Notes: generated from the sequence alone by a model not told the origin. A DNA stretch of 64,000 nucleotides from Isoetes taiwanensis (GCA_021234155.1 JAJEKV010000012.1:7115650-7179649); one strand, 5' to 3'. Positions 1-10,291 are shown, counted from the first letter of the stretch. A program made the numbers and translations.

Positions 1-1554
1 AACCGCCCGCCGATCTATATTGTTGCTTTGTGGATTTTGCGGCGGCGTTTGACAATTGCCCTTAGGGAAAAACTATGGGCAAGACCGCAATGGTACCGGG
101 GTTCCTGTAGATTTGCGTAATGCGCAGGTACAAGCTATATGAAAGCTGCTTTCGCGTCCGGTTCGCAGCCAACAAGCCAACTATTTGATAGTAGTATCGG
201 GGTTAGGCGTGATGCCCTCTCCCCAACATTGTTTGGGCTTTACATTGATCAATTGGAGAGTCGGCTTTGCCGATAATGGGGGGCGATGGAGCTCACCTTC
301 TCTATCGATCATTAGACAATTAATATATGCCGGATGATGTGGACCTCCTAGCTTACACACCAGCGGACATGCAACGACATCTCGATGCCCCCGGACACAT
401 TCTCGCCAAGCAACCGATATGCGCCACCAACCCGCCAAGACTAAGGTGGTTTTCATATCATCTTCACGTCCACCGAGGGTCCCCTCCTTCGATTCTGAGA
501 GGCCGAATGTGGAAGTTGCATCCACATATACAAATATTTGGGAGTGGAGTTTCCTTCTACTATGCACCGGGACACATCCATATGGCTACGACGAGTGACT
601 AAGCAGTCGGAAGGCACTATATGCAATGCAAAACAATAGTCATAGAGCCGGAGTTGTATGATTGGGCCCATCACCACACACCTGCTCAAGGTCTTAATGG
701 AGCCCGTCCTTTTATACGTGGTGGAAGTATGGGGACCAATAGTATCACTTGCTATTGGAATGACTTGGAGCAGTCCGTAAAGCCTTCTTAGCACGAAGCT
801 AGGGGTGAAGTCCACAGTCCCATATCAAATTCTACTGTAGGAGATAGGATTCTTGCCTCTTGGGCGGGCCCTTGATCGCCACATTGTCTATTTTCTAAGG
901 TGGTCAATATGGACGATGCTCGCCTCCCTAAACTAGCTTATATCATGACAATGGGGCCTTGGCGCCCAAGGCCCGCTGGAGGAAAAAAGAGAGCTCAATG
1001 GTTGGCTAGATGGAATGTGCAGAGCACAGTGCATACATGTGCAAACAGGCGCATCGCCATAGCTTGAGGCAATATCTGACGCTTGCTTCCTCGGCAAAGC
1101 TTTGGGATGCCAATGCCTTTAAACATGTCAAGACAAAGACACTACCAAATACCACATAAATCCCACATTGAACGAGGGCCCACAATGCTACCTCGCTAAG
1201 GCTGCACTCATTGCCTCCATTCGCATTGGGGCACATCATCTTCGAATTGAGACAGGCGGATGGATTGGTGAGCCACGCCAGATTGGACTCACAATCTTTG
1301 CCAAATGGGAGTCATTGAGGATGAATCTCATACCCTTCAAAGTTGCCCAGCATATGATCAAATTCGACGCTGTTATGCCGAAGTTGGTCGCCCGGCCAGC
1401 CGCTACATGTGACATTGAGCACAAAGATCCGTGACGGGTCTTTGGATCATACCTTCAGGAGGTTATGGACATGCGAGATCAGCTATGTCCTCGGGCACAC
1501 ACTTGACATGTATATATACATTGATGTATACTTGTACAGTTTGACAGCATTCTT
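1..1554. other. unassigned sequence, no recognisable gene
   Basis: Both strands contain only short open frames (up to about 128 codons) that overlap each other in antisense and show no motif I recognise. No LTR, TIR or tandem structure is visible. It may be the decayed interior of an older element, but nothing in it supports a specific call. Confidence 0.5.
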
Positions 1555-1706
1555 ATTACTGCCACGGTTTTTCCCTCGAAAACCCTTCGGGGCAGGGGTT
1601 TTTTAACCCGGACAGTAATAACTTTGCTGTGCTCCTTATGGGTCCCATAGGCCGATTGGCCTCAGTGGACGATAAAAAATCATTCTCATTCTCATTCTCA
1701 TTCTAT
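1555..1706 (+). repeat. LINE/SINE-like 3' tail, copy 1
   Basis: This segment shares a recognisable order of blocks with 36055-36177: TTACTG, a TTTTTCCC block, AAAACCCTTCGGG, a GTTTTTTAA block, CCCATAGGCC, then GGACGATAAAAA. AAAACCC can pair with the following GGGTTTT to form a small stem-loop. In this copy the end runs into a short (CATTCT)n array at about 1680-1706. Ending in a simple repeat is typical of non-LTR retrotransposon or SINE insertions, so a 5'-truncated LINE tail is the best guess. No reverse transcriptase is present, so the class is inferred. Confidence 0.45.
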
Positions 1707-3902
1707 TCTTGTAGAGTATGGTTTCATTAAACTTAACATCTCTGCTAATAATAATTCTTCTTTCCTCTGGAGCATCAATCCTGTAGCCCTTTGACATTTC
1801 ATCATACCCTACTAGGAAACCTTTTATTGCTCTATTGTGGAGTTTTTTTCTTACTTCCTTAGGCACATGAGAGAAAGCCATACATCCAAAAGCCTTCAAA
1901 ATATTCATACCTTGTATTTGTCTTGCTCCACAAGTTTTCAGCTATCTGTCCATTTAGACTAGAGGAAGGTAATCTATTTTGAATATAGAAAGCTGCTCTT
2001 ACTGCTTCTTCCCATAAGAAATTAGGTACGCCAGATTGCTTTAACATAGATCTGACACAGTGTCCAGAATGTACCTATTTTTCCTCTCAGCCACTCCATT
2101 TTGCTGAGGAGTGTGACTGCATGTAATTTACCTTTTTATTCCCTTTTCTCTGCAGTAATTTTTGAATGTATCATTAACAAATTCACCACCACGGTCTGAT
2201 CTCAAGCATTTAACCACTCTTCATGTCATTCTTTCTGCTTCTGCTTCAAAAATCCCGTAGGCCTTGTATGCTTGACTTTTTCGACTAAGGAAGAAACACT
2301 TAGTATACCTAGAATGGTCATCAATAAAGGTAATAAAATATCTTTTCCCATGCATACTTTTAACATTAATAGGTCCACAGAGGTCAGAATGTACCAGTTC
2401 TAGTAGTTCTTCAGCTCTTTCATGTCTTTTTTAAAAAGGTAATCTCGTGCTTTTTCCCACCATGCATCCATAACAAACAAAGTCATTACTTTCTGCTGCA
2501 GTGGTCATGCCTTTTTTAATCATTTCCTTAATATTTTCTATATTAGCATATCCCAATCTCTCATGCCAAAGCTTTAATGTTGGAATCTCCACTGAGTTTA
2601 TACTTCCAGACAAGATTCTGTTATGAAACCCAAATAGATTGCCCACACGTTTTGCAAGGAACTTAATTTTATTATTCTCAAATACTTTGCAACAGTATTT
2701 GTCAAATATAAGTTTGATTCCCATGTCAACCAGTTGGCTTACTGAGATCAGGTTCCTCACAATATTTGGAACTGACAAAACATTATACAAATTAACAATA
2801 TTGCCTTCCAGGTCATATAACTCAAGCATTCCAGATTCTTTAACTTCTTGCAGCTCACCATCACCCATTTTCACAAATGTGGAAGTCCTTTTCTTCCTGT
2901 CCTTGAGAGCATCAGTAGATTTCATTACTGATTTCTCAGCTCCACTATCTATTACAAGCATGTCACTGGTTTTGTTAGCCTTTCCATTTGAAATAGAGCA
3001 TGTAGCAAATTTACATACCTCAACTTCATGATCTTCTTCCTCAGTTCCACCAACTTGTGCTAGATTTACACTGCTAGAACCTTCATTCCTTCTCATGTTG
3101 CTGGTCCTTTTACCATAACCAGCAGCTAAATGCCCAAGACCCTCACAATTAAAGCATCTATTTTCCTTCAACTTTGGACAATTGTTTTTCAAATGGCCAT
3201 ATGAGTTACATCCATAGCATGGTCCTAATTTCCATTTCCCATTTCCCATTCGTCCTTTCTTTTTCCCTGCAAACAACACCCCAGAGTTTTCTTCTTCTCC
3301 TTTTAATATTTTCTGTTGTTCAATTTCAGTTCTTATCATAAGCTCAACCTTTTCTCTATTTCTAGCTACTGTTCTTACCAAGGTAGACAGTTGCTGAAAC
3401 TCAGAAAATGCCCTTGAAAGAGAGAGTACATGAAAGTCTTTTGTAATGGGAACTCCAACAGCCTCAAGATCTGTAACAATGTTGGCATACTTTTGAAAGA
3501 AAACAGTTAGATTATCTTCTTCCTTGAATTTTAATCTTCTTAGCTCCCTGTCAAGTAATTCAATTTGAGATGAATGTTTCACCTCATAGTTCTTTATCAA
3601 AAAATCCCACATCTCCTTGGGTGTTTTATTTTTTATTTTGAACATGATACTGGAACTTAGCTATGTGTTCTTTTTGTGTTTCTTCCACTTGCAACAGCAT
3701 TTTATTGATGCCTCAGTGCATCACTGTCTCTTGAGTTTGCTGCGCTGCTCTCACCTTCTTCAGCACTTTCTCCAATCACCAGATCCCACAGATCTTCAGC
3801 TAGCAACACATCCTTCATTCTTTCCTTCCATGTCTGAAATCCAGCTTCCCTTTGAAATGTCTCAACTCCTTTGAGCAAAGAGGAACCAAATCTAGTTGCC
3901 AT
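1707..3902 (-). pseudogene. Ty1/copia gag-pol fragment (gag, protease, partial integrase)
   Basis: Reading leftward from 3902, the start MATRFGSSLL leads into a UBN2-type copia Gag (KTPKEMWDFL, then a TDLEAVG region). Two CCHC-like knuckles follow (CYGCNSYGHLKNNC, and CFNCEGLGHLAAGYG, which has lost its final Cys). The aspartic protease motif VIDSGAEKS and the integrase zinc region (WHERLGYANIENI, with CYGC) lie in one 404-codon frame, 3645-2431. Integrase core remnants (FITFIDDHSRY, then HTPQQNGVAERKNR) are readable but broken by stops and frameshifts down to about 1707. There the copia sequence stops at the LINE-like tail, so reverse transcriptase, RNase H and the 3' LTR are missing. A stop and a shift near 3700 separate the start from the main frame. 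This is a dead, 3'-truncated element. Confidence 0.9.
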
Positions 3903-3904
3903 TT

Positions 3905-3917
3905 GGCTCTGATACCA
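3905..3917 (-). promoter_or_regulatory. copia primer-binding site (tRNA-iMet)
   Basis: On the minus strand this reads TGGTATCAGAGCC, the classic plant complement of the initiator-Met tRNA 3' end. It lies one base inside the LTR end at 3919 and just before the Gag start at 3902, which fixes the element's orientation. Confidence 0.9.
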
Positions 3918-3918
3918 A

Positions 3919-4464
3919 TGTTAAACAATGTGTGAGTAACAACTTAGAACAATATTTCTAAGTAATAGATAGGCAACTAACTCAATTGTAATAATTAAGC
4001 TAGATAAACAGCTTAATAATTATGGATTTCAGCAATACAACTAGAATGCAAAATAACCAATATTTCAATTCATTGCATTGTCATTCGATGAGTGACCATT
4101 TCCCTGCACATATACTGCATCGAATCACACCCAATGAGTATCCATCTTGTTTTATTTTATAGATCCGATCCTAACCGCTTGCAGGCGGTTCCGGATCGAT
4201 CCATTTCGGTCGCCTCTACAATAGGATGGCAGTTCGATCCTATTCGACCTCTTAAAATATCCATAAATAACGTGTTCTAACTTTTCATAATGACCATGGT
4301 TCATAAGATTTAAGTTAAACCGTTATTTTTCAACCTTCGACCATTGAGGTTCTTAACCTTGTCTTCGCAATGACCATTGGAGTTATTAACCTCATCTTCA
4401 CAACTTACATGCTCCTTTCCACATCTTGATCTTCATACTATATCTAACATTAATATTTCTAACA
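3919..4464 (-). repeat. copia 5' LTR
   Basis: The 546-bp block is bounded by TGTTA at 3919 and TAACA at 4464, the inverted TG..CA ends expected of an LTR. It sits directly beside the primer-binding site. The outer boundary coincides exactly with the start of dispersed repeat R1, whose other copy at 32033 lacks the LTR. The partner 3' LTR is not in the window. Confidence 0.8.
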
Positions 4465-5361
4465 TAAACTACTTTGGTTCGGTGGTTGGGACTCCAAAAC
4501 TTGGTGGCTATAAATTATTTGTCAAGACACGAGGATCGGCTATTGTATTTTAAACTTAGAACCCTCAAATATTTAAATTTAGGTTACCTTGTATTATTGG
4601 CCTATATTGCAATACATGATGGTCAATGGACTAGCTTATTGGGCCATTAAAATGGCATATTAATGAAGAAGAAGCTTTTTATTGATCATATTAACTTAGC
4701 TTGCAACATGAGCTCTCTCAGTTTATCATCGAGTTAAGGCGAACCCCATTTGCATCAACATTGGAAGTGGTGGCTTTTGGTTCCGGAAGCCATTATGCAT
4801 TAATCCTGGTAATGTGAGTTGCATGTGTGGTATTCTTGTCTTGACGAAGAGATAATATTTATCCCCCTTATAGGTCCAGATGGTTTTCCATGTCAGTACC
4901 TGGAATTAACAGCAAATAACGAAAACTACAAAATAAATAGTATTTTTGCACGATGCAATGTAGAGTTATTAAGTTGTGAAATGTAATTCCCATGTTTCTT
5001 AGTGTAAATGTGTAATCTCATTTCCTTTTGTAGTAATGTTGTGAATATGTTGCGATACAGACATTAATCAACTCCCAACAGCAAGAAAAAGACCTTAGAT
5101 CACCAAATCTGATCCCCATGCTTTGCCAAATATGAGAATGCACATAAACATACTTTTTGATGTGCATTAGATGTTAACTTCATATTTGGACAAGATTTGA
5201 CATGTTACCTTCACATTTAAGCAAAATTTAACATGCTGGAGGGCTTTTTGAACACAAGGTGTGGTGCAGGTGATTCAAAATATAGCTCCCAATTTGTATT
5301 CCAGAATAGTGTAAGAGTGCAAGGCCCTATTCTGGAATAGCATAAGAATGCAGGGGCAATT
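4465..5361 (+). repeat. dispersed repeat R1, copy 1
   Basis: This block matches 32033-32866 over almost its whole length, with scattered substitutions and short indels (for example extra bases around 4660 and 4800-4920). It begins TAAACTACTTTGGTTCGG and has a short inverted repeat near its right end (TTCCAGAATAG ... CTATTCTGGAA). No coding capacity is visible. Here it is flanked exactly by the copia LTR on the left and the gypsy LTR on the right, so both elements appear to have landed at or in the repeat. Confidence 0.85.
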
Positions 5362-6114
5362 TGTAACGTTCCAGTATAATATATGTCCCAAAATACGTAT
5401 ATTATACTGCCACGTCACACGTACATGTCATCATGACAAGTACTAGCGAGATGTAAAGGGTTGCACCTAGGGGGCATCCTCATTGCACCTAGGGGGCAAA
5501 CTCGTATGTTGTGCATGTTTAATAAACATATGCAACCATAAACCCCATGCCAAATGGCAAAACCCCATTTGGCCAATGTTAACCTAACCCTAATGGTTTC
5601 TATATAACGACTTCCCCCTTAAACCCTAAACCCTTCTTCTTTTCACAATTAGGGTTTCCCAGAGCCATTCCGGCCAAGCCAAGACCCTAGTTCGCACTGC
5701 CAGGCTCTGAAAAGCCGTCTTTGCACATCAGATCTTCCAGCATCAGCAGTCTTCAGCAGGATCAAAGGCATGGATGCATTCCGAGGATCTGGAGCAAGTC
5801 AGGCGCCAGGTAAATGGTCATTCTGTTGTGCAAAGCCGTAGAGGCCTTATAGATCCCGAGATCATAAGCTCTAACAAAAGAACCTAACTTTGGATGTTTA
5901 GGTAGGTAGATTAGATGTTATTCTACAATCCAGTTCTTGATGATGATGGTGTTCATTCTATGCTCTCCCGTGTATTGGGAAGTAGAGACCCTAAAAGCCT
6001 CTATAGCAGATGTTCCTAGAATAGCCTCATTAATACCCAATAAATGCGGCCTGTGCACAAATGCCCGCCGGGTTGTAGGTGGAGGGGCTAGACCGGTGGA
6101 ACAAGGGGGGCTTG
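5362..6114 (+). repeat. gypsy 5' LTR, left part
   Basis: This is the left half of a 1.5-kb LTR beginning TGTAACGTTCC. It carries a promoter-like stretch (TATATAA at about 5601) followed by a pyrimidine- and AAACCCTA-rich leader, as expected around an LTR transcription start. It breaks at 6114, where the Gag-only element is inserted, and resumes at 9353. The imperfect five-base flank GCTTG / ACTTG is the likely target-site duplication of the insert. Confidence 0.85.
5600..5607 (+). promoter_or_regulatory. gypsy LTR TATA box
   Basis: The sequence CTATATAA is followed about 30 bases later by a CCCTTAAACCCTAAACCC leader. Its position in the LTR fits the U3/R boundary of the gypsy element. Confidence 0.55.
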
Positions 6115-6875
6115 TGATATGAAGCAGGCTAGGGGGAGTGATCCAAAATAAAATGGCTAAGGCAATTCAAGGGGTGATAATATCTTAATGGTTGACAAGG
6201 GGTTCAAGCAAAAATAAACAACCATGGACAAAAGGGGTCTTTATACAAATGCAACACATGCTAATACATAAAGTAGGGGTCGTGAATAAAAAAAGGTGAA
6301 TACAACAAAAATATTTGGTGAACAGCTATCTTTTACGGCAAAAAGGTCAAAGACCAGAATAGCTGAAGAAATGCCTTTTTCAGAAGAGAAAAGGCCCGAA
6401 CTGGGTTTAAGAGGGGACGTCGGCATCGATTTAGAGATCAGAAGACCCCTGCCTTCAAATCCGATGCCAGCAACCCGGTTTTTAGCCTCTGCCTCCAGAT
6501 TCAACTTGCAAGGGCTGTATACAGATTGGAATCTGTTTTTGAAGCTCCCTGGTTTATAGCAACTGATTTTCTGTGATATTTGGGTCGAATCCCTGATCCT
6601 GTTAGTCTTCTATCTGGGCAGACTCAGGTGTACATCGGTTTATCGGGTGCTTAAGGAAGATAAGCCTTGATCTAATCCTTTACTGTGAACCCCTTTGGAA
6701 TTGGCCTTAGTCTTGGATCCGGTTGGGCGGATAAACTGCTGCTTCATTTCCTTTTGTAGAAATTCTGTATTCTTGCTCATGTGTTGAGCGAATCTATAAG
6801 TTTATTCTAAGTTTCAATCCTTGCCCGTGTTCTTGTTGACGGAATTTTTAAGCTGTAACTCTCTGAGTTGTATCA
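6115..6875 (+). repeat. 5' LTR of the Gag-only element
   Basis: This 761-bp LTR has TGATA/TATCA ends. It contains an 87-codon open frame that is also largely preserved in the 3' LTR, but the frame has no recognisable motif and I do not treat it as coding. It is followed two bases later by the primer-binding site. Confidence 0.92.
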
Positions 6876-6877
6876 AG

Positions 6878-6889
6878 TGGTATCAGAGC
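6878..6889 (+). promoter_or_regulatory. primer-binding site (tRNA-iMet)
   Basis: TGGTATCAGAGC is complementary to the 3' end of initiator-Met tRNA and lies two bases past the 5' LTR. The Gag start codon follows only 23 bases later, so the leader is extremely short. Confidence 0.92.
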
Positions 6890-6912
6890 TTATCGATCCA
6901 TATACCTGATCA

Positions 6913-8139
6913 ATGGCCCAAAACCGTTTCAATATCTCTGATAGTCAGTATCAGCAAGCTTTAGCTAATGCCAGCTACATTGCCTCCCAGATAGCCTTGC
7001 CTACGCCCGCTAATCAGCAGGAATTTGAAAAGCAGATTGAGCAGTTGGCAATTTTGTACCGTTTCTTACCGGATATTCCCCAGCAGCCACCTCTGCCGAA
7101 TGATCCTCCACCTGTAAATCCTCCACCGCCGCCGCCAGCTAATCCCAGTAAGATCAGGAAATGGTTGGAGAAAGTAGATATGCCTACTTTTAAAGGGAAG
7201 AAGATCACGAGGCCAATCAAAGTAGTCAGTTTCTTAAGTCAGTGGGAAAAATTCTTTGATCGAGTGCAAGCAACTGACGTGGAAAAACTGCAAGCTATGG
7301 ATAGCTATTTGAAAGACCAAGCCCAAGCCTGGTGGCAAGGTCGACGAGAGTGTGATCCTAAGATAGACACATGGGAAAAATTCAAGAAAGCATTTGAATC
7401 GCAATACCTTCCTTCTAATTATCAAAGTGAGCTAAGAAGAGCATGGGATCAACTGAAACAGCAAGACAAAGAAACAATTCAGTCTTACACCTCGAAATTT
7501 ACCCATTTGGCCGCTCTAATAAGGAACCTAGATGGGGATGAACTTCTACGAAAATATGTTAGTGGATGTAAGGATGATATATACGCAGAATTGGAGATCC
7601 TAAATCCGAAAGATTTAGATGGGGCTATAAAGATGGCATCTGCAGTAGAAAGGAAGTTGGATCCCAAAACGCGAAAGTTAGATATTTGGGACGAGGGTAC
7701 CTCTGACGAAGAGATTAAGAAGAAAGAGAAGAAAAATGGAAATAAAGATTCTGAAAGACAGTTCAAAAGAAAAAGATACAACGGAAGGTACAACGGAGAG
7801 AACAATGGATCTGAAAGAAGGCAAGAGGAAGTTCACACCTCAAATAAGAAGAATGAACCAAAAAGAGGATGCTTTAGATGCGGAGGAAAGCATTTTATTA
7901 AGAACTGTCCTTTTGGAGAGGGGGGTATTACAAAAGTTGAACCTCCTAAATCCCAGCATACAATTCAGATGCATGCTTTAAAGGCACCTAAGGACGTGGA
8001 GCCAATAGCTGAGACTTCGAAGGCGGGAGAGACTTCAAAGGCGGGAGAGGAGCGAAGAAGAGTAAGCTTCCATGAAGAGGAGCGAGAGAAAGCTGCCGCT
8101 AAGGAGAAGAGATGGCTCCAGATGGGAACTCTAGGATGA
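6913..8139 (+). CDS. retrotransposon Gag polyprotein, intact
   Basis: This is a 408-residue Ty3/gypsy-type Gag. Residues 1-60 are a Gln/Ala-rich N-terminus and residues 66-78 a proline run. About residues 90-230 form a Retrotrans_gag capsid domain (QWEKFFDRVQATDVEKLQAM, then AQAWWQGRR and YTSKFTHLAALI). A Lys/Arg-rich linker leads to a single CCHC-type knuckle, CFRCGGKHFIKNC, near residue 325. The tail has a short duplicated AETSKAG/GETSKAG motif and an acidic-basic end. The frame is open from the first ATG after the primer-binding site with no internal stops, unusual in this otherwise decayed region. It presumably builds the particle that packages the element's own RNA. The enzymes would have to come from another gypsy element. 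Confidence 0.93.
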   Translation: MAQNRFNISDSQYQQALANASYIASQIALPTPANQQEFEKQIEQLAILYRFLPDIPQQPPLPNDPPPVNPPPPPPANPSKIRKWLEKVDMPTFKGKKITRPIKVVSFLSQWEKFFDRVQATDVEKLQAMDSYLKDQAQAWWQGRRECDPKIDTWEKFKKAFESQYLPSNYQSELRRAWDQLKQQDKETIQSYTSKFTHLAALIRNLDGDELLRKYVSGCKDDIYAELEILNPKDLDGAIKMASAVERKLDPKTRKLDIWDEGTSDEEIKKKEKKNGNKDSERQFKRKRYNGRYNGENNGSERRQEEVHTSNKKNEPKRGCFRCGGKHFIKNCPFGEGGITKVEPPKSQHTIQMHALKAPKDVEPIAETSKAGETSKAGEERRRVSFHEEEREKAAAKEKRWLQMGTLG

Positions 8140-8267
8140 ATAACTGGTAACCTCTCTTGGAGAGATTACGGAAGGTTTTGTAAGTGAAATTCTTTATTAG
8201 GTATAAAGCGTAGCTTTTTCAAGGTTGATTTTCTTTATTTGGTATAAGGAATAGATACTTTGAATGT

Positions 8268-8326
8268 GTATACCATGGTAGATTAGTGACTACGATTGCA
8301 ACGTAGCCGGCTTGAACATGGTATAC
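8268..8326 (+). ncRNA. structured stem-loop 1 of Gag-only element
   Basis: The outer stem GTATACCATG/CATGGTATAC (8268-8277 with 8317-8326) is a perfect 10-bp pairing. It encloses an inner stem CTACG/CGTAG (8290-8294 with 8302-8306) closed by the 7-base loop ATTGCAA. The joining segments GATTAGT and GGCTTGA are shared with the next two units, while both stems differ in sequence yet still pair. Being in the transcribed part of the element, it is presumably an RNA structure. Confidence 0.75.
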
Positions 8327-8336
8327 TAGTTGTAAA

Positions 8337-8392
8337 TGCCTCTTGAAGATTAGTGGTTGTGACTGCAGCACAATCGGCTTGACAAGAGAGCA
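8337..8392 (+). ncRNA. structured stem-loop 2 of Gag-only element
   Basis: The outer stem TGCCTCTTG pairs with CAAGAG-A-GCA (8337-8345 with 8383-8392, one bulged A). The inner stem GGTTGTG/CACAATC (8355-8361 with 8369-8375, one G-U pair) closes a 7-base loop ACTGCAG. The conserved GATTAGT and GGCTTGA joiners are present. Confidence 0.72.
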
Positions 8393-8395
8393 TAA

Positions 8396-8458
8396 GATGT
8401 AATTCTTGGAAGATTAGTAATTGTGATTGCAACACAATTGGCTTGACAAATTACATCT
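8396..8458 (+). ncRNA. structured stem-loop 3 of Gag-only element
   Basis: The outer stem AGATGTAAT/ATTACATCT continues, after a small bulge, into TTG/CAA. The inner stem AATTGTG/CACAATT (8419-8425 with 8433-8439) closes the loop ATTGCAA, identical to loop 1. Joiners GATTAGT and GGCTTGA are conserved. Compared with units 1 and 2 both stems have changed on both strands in a way that preserves pairing. Confidence 0.75.
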
Positions 8459-8578
8459 GTACCTTGGAGGTACGAAGGGTATTCAGGTACTTTGGTAGTA
8501 CAAGAATATCCGTAACTATTTCTGAGTTGTGCAGGAATAAAGATATCTCTAGAACCTTGTTGATCGTGGGCGATCAAC
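8459..8578 (+). ncRNA. further hairpins before the purine tract
   Basis: Three more hairpins follow the homologous set. They are GTACC/GGTAC (8459-8473); GGGTATTC/GAATATCC enclosing GTAC-TTTGGTA-GTAC (8477-8511), again with a 7-base inner loop; and GTTGATCG-TGGG-CGATCAAC (8559-8578), ending four bases before the purine tract. Most of the non-coding interior between gag and the 3' LTR is therefore foldable. Confidence 0.6.
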
Positions 8579-8581
8579 CTT

Positions 8582-8595
8582 GAGAAGGGATGGAT
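8582..8595 (+). promoter_or_regulatory. polypurine tract
   Basis: GAGAAGGGATGGAT lies immediately upstream of the 3' LTR start TGATA at 8596, where plus-strand synthesis would be primed. Confidence 0.75.
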
Positions 8596-9352
8596 TGATA
8601 TGAAGCAGGCTAGGGGGAGCGATCCAAAATAAAATGGCTAAGGCAATTCAAGGGGTGATAATATCTTAATGGTTGACAAGGGGTTCAAGCAAAAATAAAC
8701 AACCATGGACAAAAGGGGTCTTTATACAAATGCAACACATGCTAATACATAAAGTAGGGGTCGTGGATAAAAAAAGGTGAATACAACAAAAATATTTGGT
8801 GAACATCTTTTACGGCAAAAAGGTCGAAGACCAGAATAGCTGAAGAAATGCCTTTTTCAGAAGAGAAAAGGCCCGAACTGGGTTTAAAAAGGGACGTCGG
8901 CATCGATTTAGAGATCAGAAGACCCTTGCCTTCAAATCCGACGCCAGCAACCCGGTTTTTAGCCTCTGCCTCCAGATTCAACTTGCAAGGGCTGTATACA
9001 GATCGGAATCTGTTTTTGAAGCTCCCTGGTTTATAGCAACTGATTTTCTGTGATATTTGGGTCGAATCCCTGATCCTGTTAGTCTTCTATCTGGGCAGAC
9101 TCAGGTGTACATCGGTTTATCGGGTGCTTAAGGAAGATAAGCCTTGATCTAATCCTTTACTGTGAACCCCTTTGGAATTGGCCTTAGTCTTGGATCCGGT
9201 TGGGCGGATAAACTGCTGCTTCATTTCCTTTTGTAGAAATTCTGTATTCTTGCTCATGTGTTGAGCGAATCTATAAGTTTATTCTAAGTTTTAATCCTTT
9301 CCTGTGTTCTTGTTGACGGAAGTTTTAAGTTGTAACTCTCTGAGTTGTATCA
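8596..9352 (+). repeat. 3' LTR of the Gag-only element
   Basis: This 757-bp copy of the 5' LTR has the same TGATA/TATCA ends. Relative to 6115-6875 it lacks four bases near 8804 and has scattered transitions. It is followed by ACTTG, matching the GCTTG before the 5' LTR at four of five positions. Confidence 0.92.
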
Positions 9353-10103
9353 ACTTGTCCCATCACTGATTGATCCCTCTGGTGTGTAAAGCCTACCAGG
9401 GATCTTAGTGAGCTAGGCTTAATGGTTTGCCACTGCGTGTGGGCAAGGCATGAGCTCGACATCTCTGGGGTGATGTGTCGCCTTCCATGAGGTTCAAGTC
9501 GAATAAGGGCAGTGGCCCTCTAGCCACCTGTGATGGGCATGGATGCCTCTGGAGGGGAGGTGACTCTCCTCCTGCCTCATCGGGACTGGGGAGATGCAAC
9601 CCAGCAGTAGCCCTCTTGGCTATGTACCCGACAGGCTACGGTCCGGTCCCAATACTTGTCAACCTACTCTGCAAAGTGTGCACAGGAGGGGCGGATGGAG
9701 TGGACTACCCAACAGCCATGTTCTTATGCCAGCCCAATCCATTGCCATGACTCGGTCTGCATTGACTTCTGGAGACCCAAGCCGTCAGTCGATCCCCTAT
9801 TCTGAGCCCTGGGTAGGATCTCCCCATGTTGATGCTATTTGATGTTGTTGTACATGTGATGTTATGATGTGTTCACCCTTCGAGGTGAACTTATTGATGT
9901 ATTGATGCATGTGCTCATGTTTATTCACGCTTCCGCGGCTAGGACGGTCCCGAAGGAAGACGGGCAAATGACCCATCCACTCTTCCCTCACTGGCCCAGT
10001 TCATGGGATTGGTGTCAGGTGCCTTGCTAGTTGGGCTATCAGGGGGATGAACTCCGCCTTCGAATACGATGGGAGCATCGTAGACGAAGTAGGGGACGTT
10101 ACA
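9353..10103 (+). repeat. gypsy 5' LTR, right part
   Basis: This is the continuation of the split gypsy LTR, ending GGGGACGTTACA, which mirrors the TGTAACGT start at 5362. With the left part it gives an LTR of about 1.5 kb. The primer-binding site follows after one base. Confidence 0.85.
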
Positions 10104-10104
10104 G

Positions 10105-10116
10105 TGGTATCAGAGC
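10105..10116 (+). promoter_or_regulatory. gypsy primer-binding site (tRNA-iMet)
   Basis: TGGTATCAGAGC lies directly after the LTR end at 10103. It proves that 9353-10103 is the end of an LTR and that the element reads to the right. Confidence 0.9.
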
Positions 10117-10172
10117 ATGCTCTTGGTAGACCAAGATCGAGCACTAACCATTCCCTGTTAGGACTAACAGTA

Positions 10173-10222
10173 GACTTCCAGTCTTGGGAATAGCCACGAC
10201 TTCCAGTCTTGGGAATAGCCAC
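10173..10222 (+). repeat. 25-bp tandem duplication
   Basis: A 25-base unit beginning GACTTCCAGTCTTGGG occurs twice without a gap, just upstream of the Gag-like ATG. Confidence 0.9.
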
Positions 10223-10228
10223 CCAAGC

Positions 10229-10291
10229 ATGAACCTCGAAAATTGGGAAAAAAAATTCCAATCTCTAGTGCAGCAAGTAGAAAAATGCTAA
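10229..10291 (+). pseudogene. possible gypsy Gag N-terminus, interrupted
   Basis: About 110 bases past the primer-binding site, an ATG opens MNLENWEKKFQSLVQQ, a Gag-like beginning, but it stops after 20 codons. The main gag frame resumes around 14528. If this is the true Gag start, the two-gene module was inserted a few codons into gag. It could also be a chance short frame. Confidence 0.4.

Larger units (their letters stand above)
6115..9352 (+). mobile_element. Gag-only (TR-GAG-like) LTR retrotransposon, complete
   Basis: Two direct LTRs (6115-6875 and 8596-9352) start TGATA and end TATCA. They differ by about a dozen substitutions and one 4-bp indel by eye. Between them are a primer-binding site, one intact 408-codon gag, a structured non-coding stretch and a purine tract. 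No protease, reverse transcriptase or integrase is present, and there is no room for one. This matches the published TR-GAG class of non-autonomous elements, which must borrow enzymes from an autonomous partner. It sits inside the gypsy LTR and is therefore younger than it. Confidence 0.9.

Noticed and set aside
6296-6559. 87-codon open frame in the 5' LTR, partly shared with the 3' LTR (8848-9036)
   Set aside because: It lies wholly within the LTR, is antisense to another open frame, is interrupted by a 4-bp indel between copies and has no motif. Conservation reflects LTR identity.
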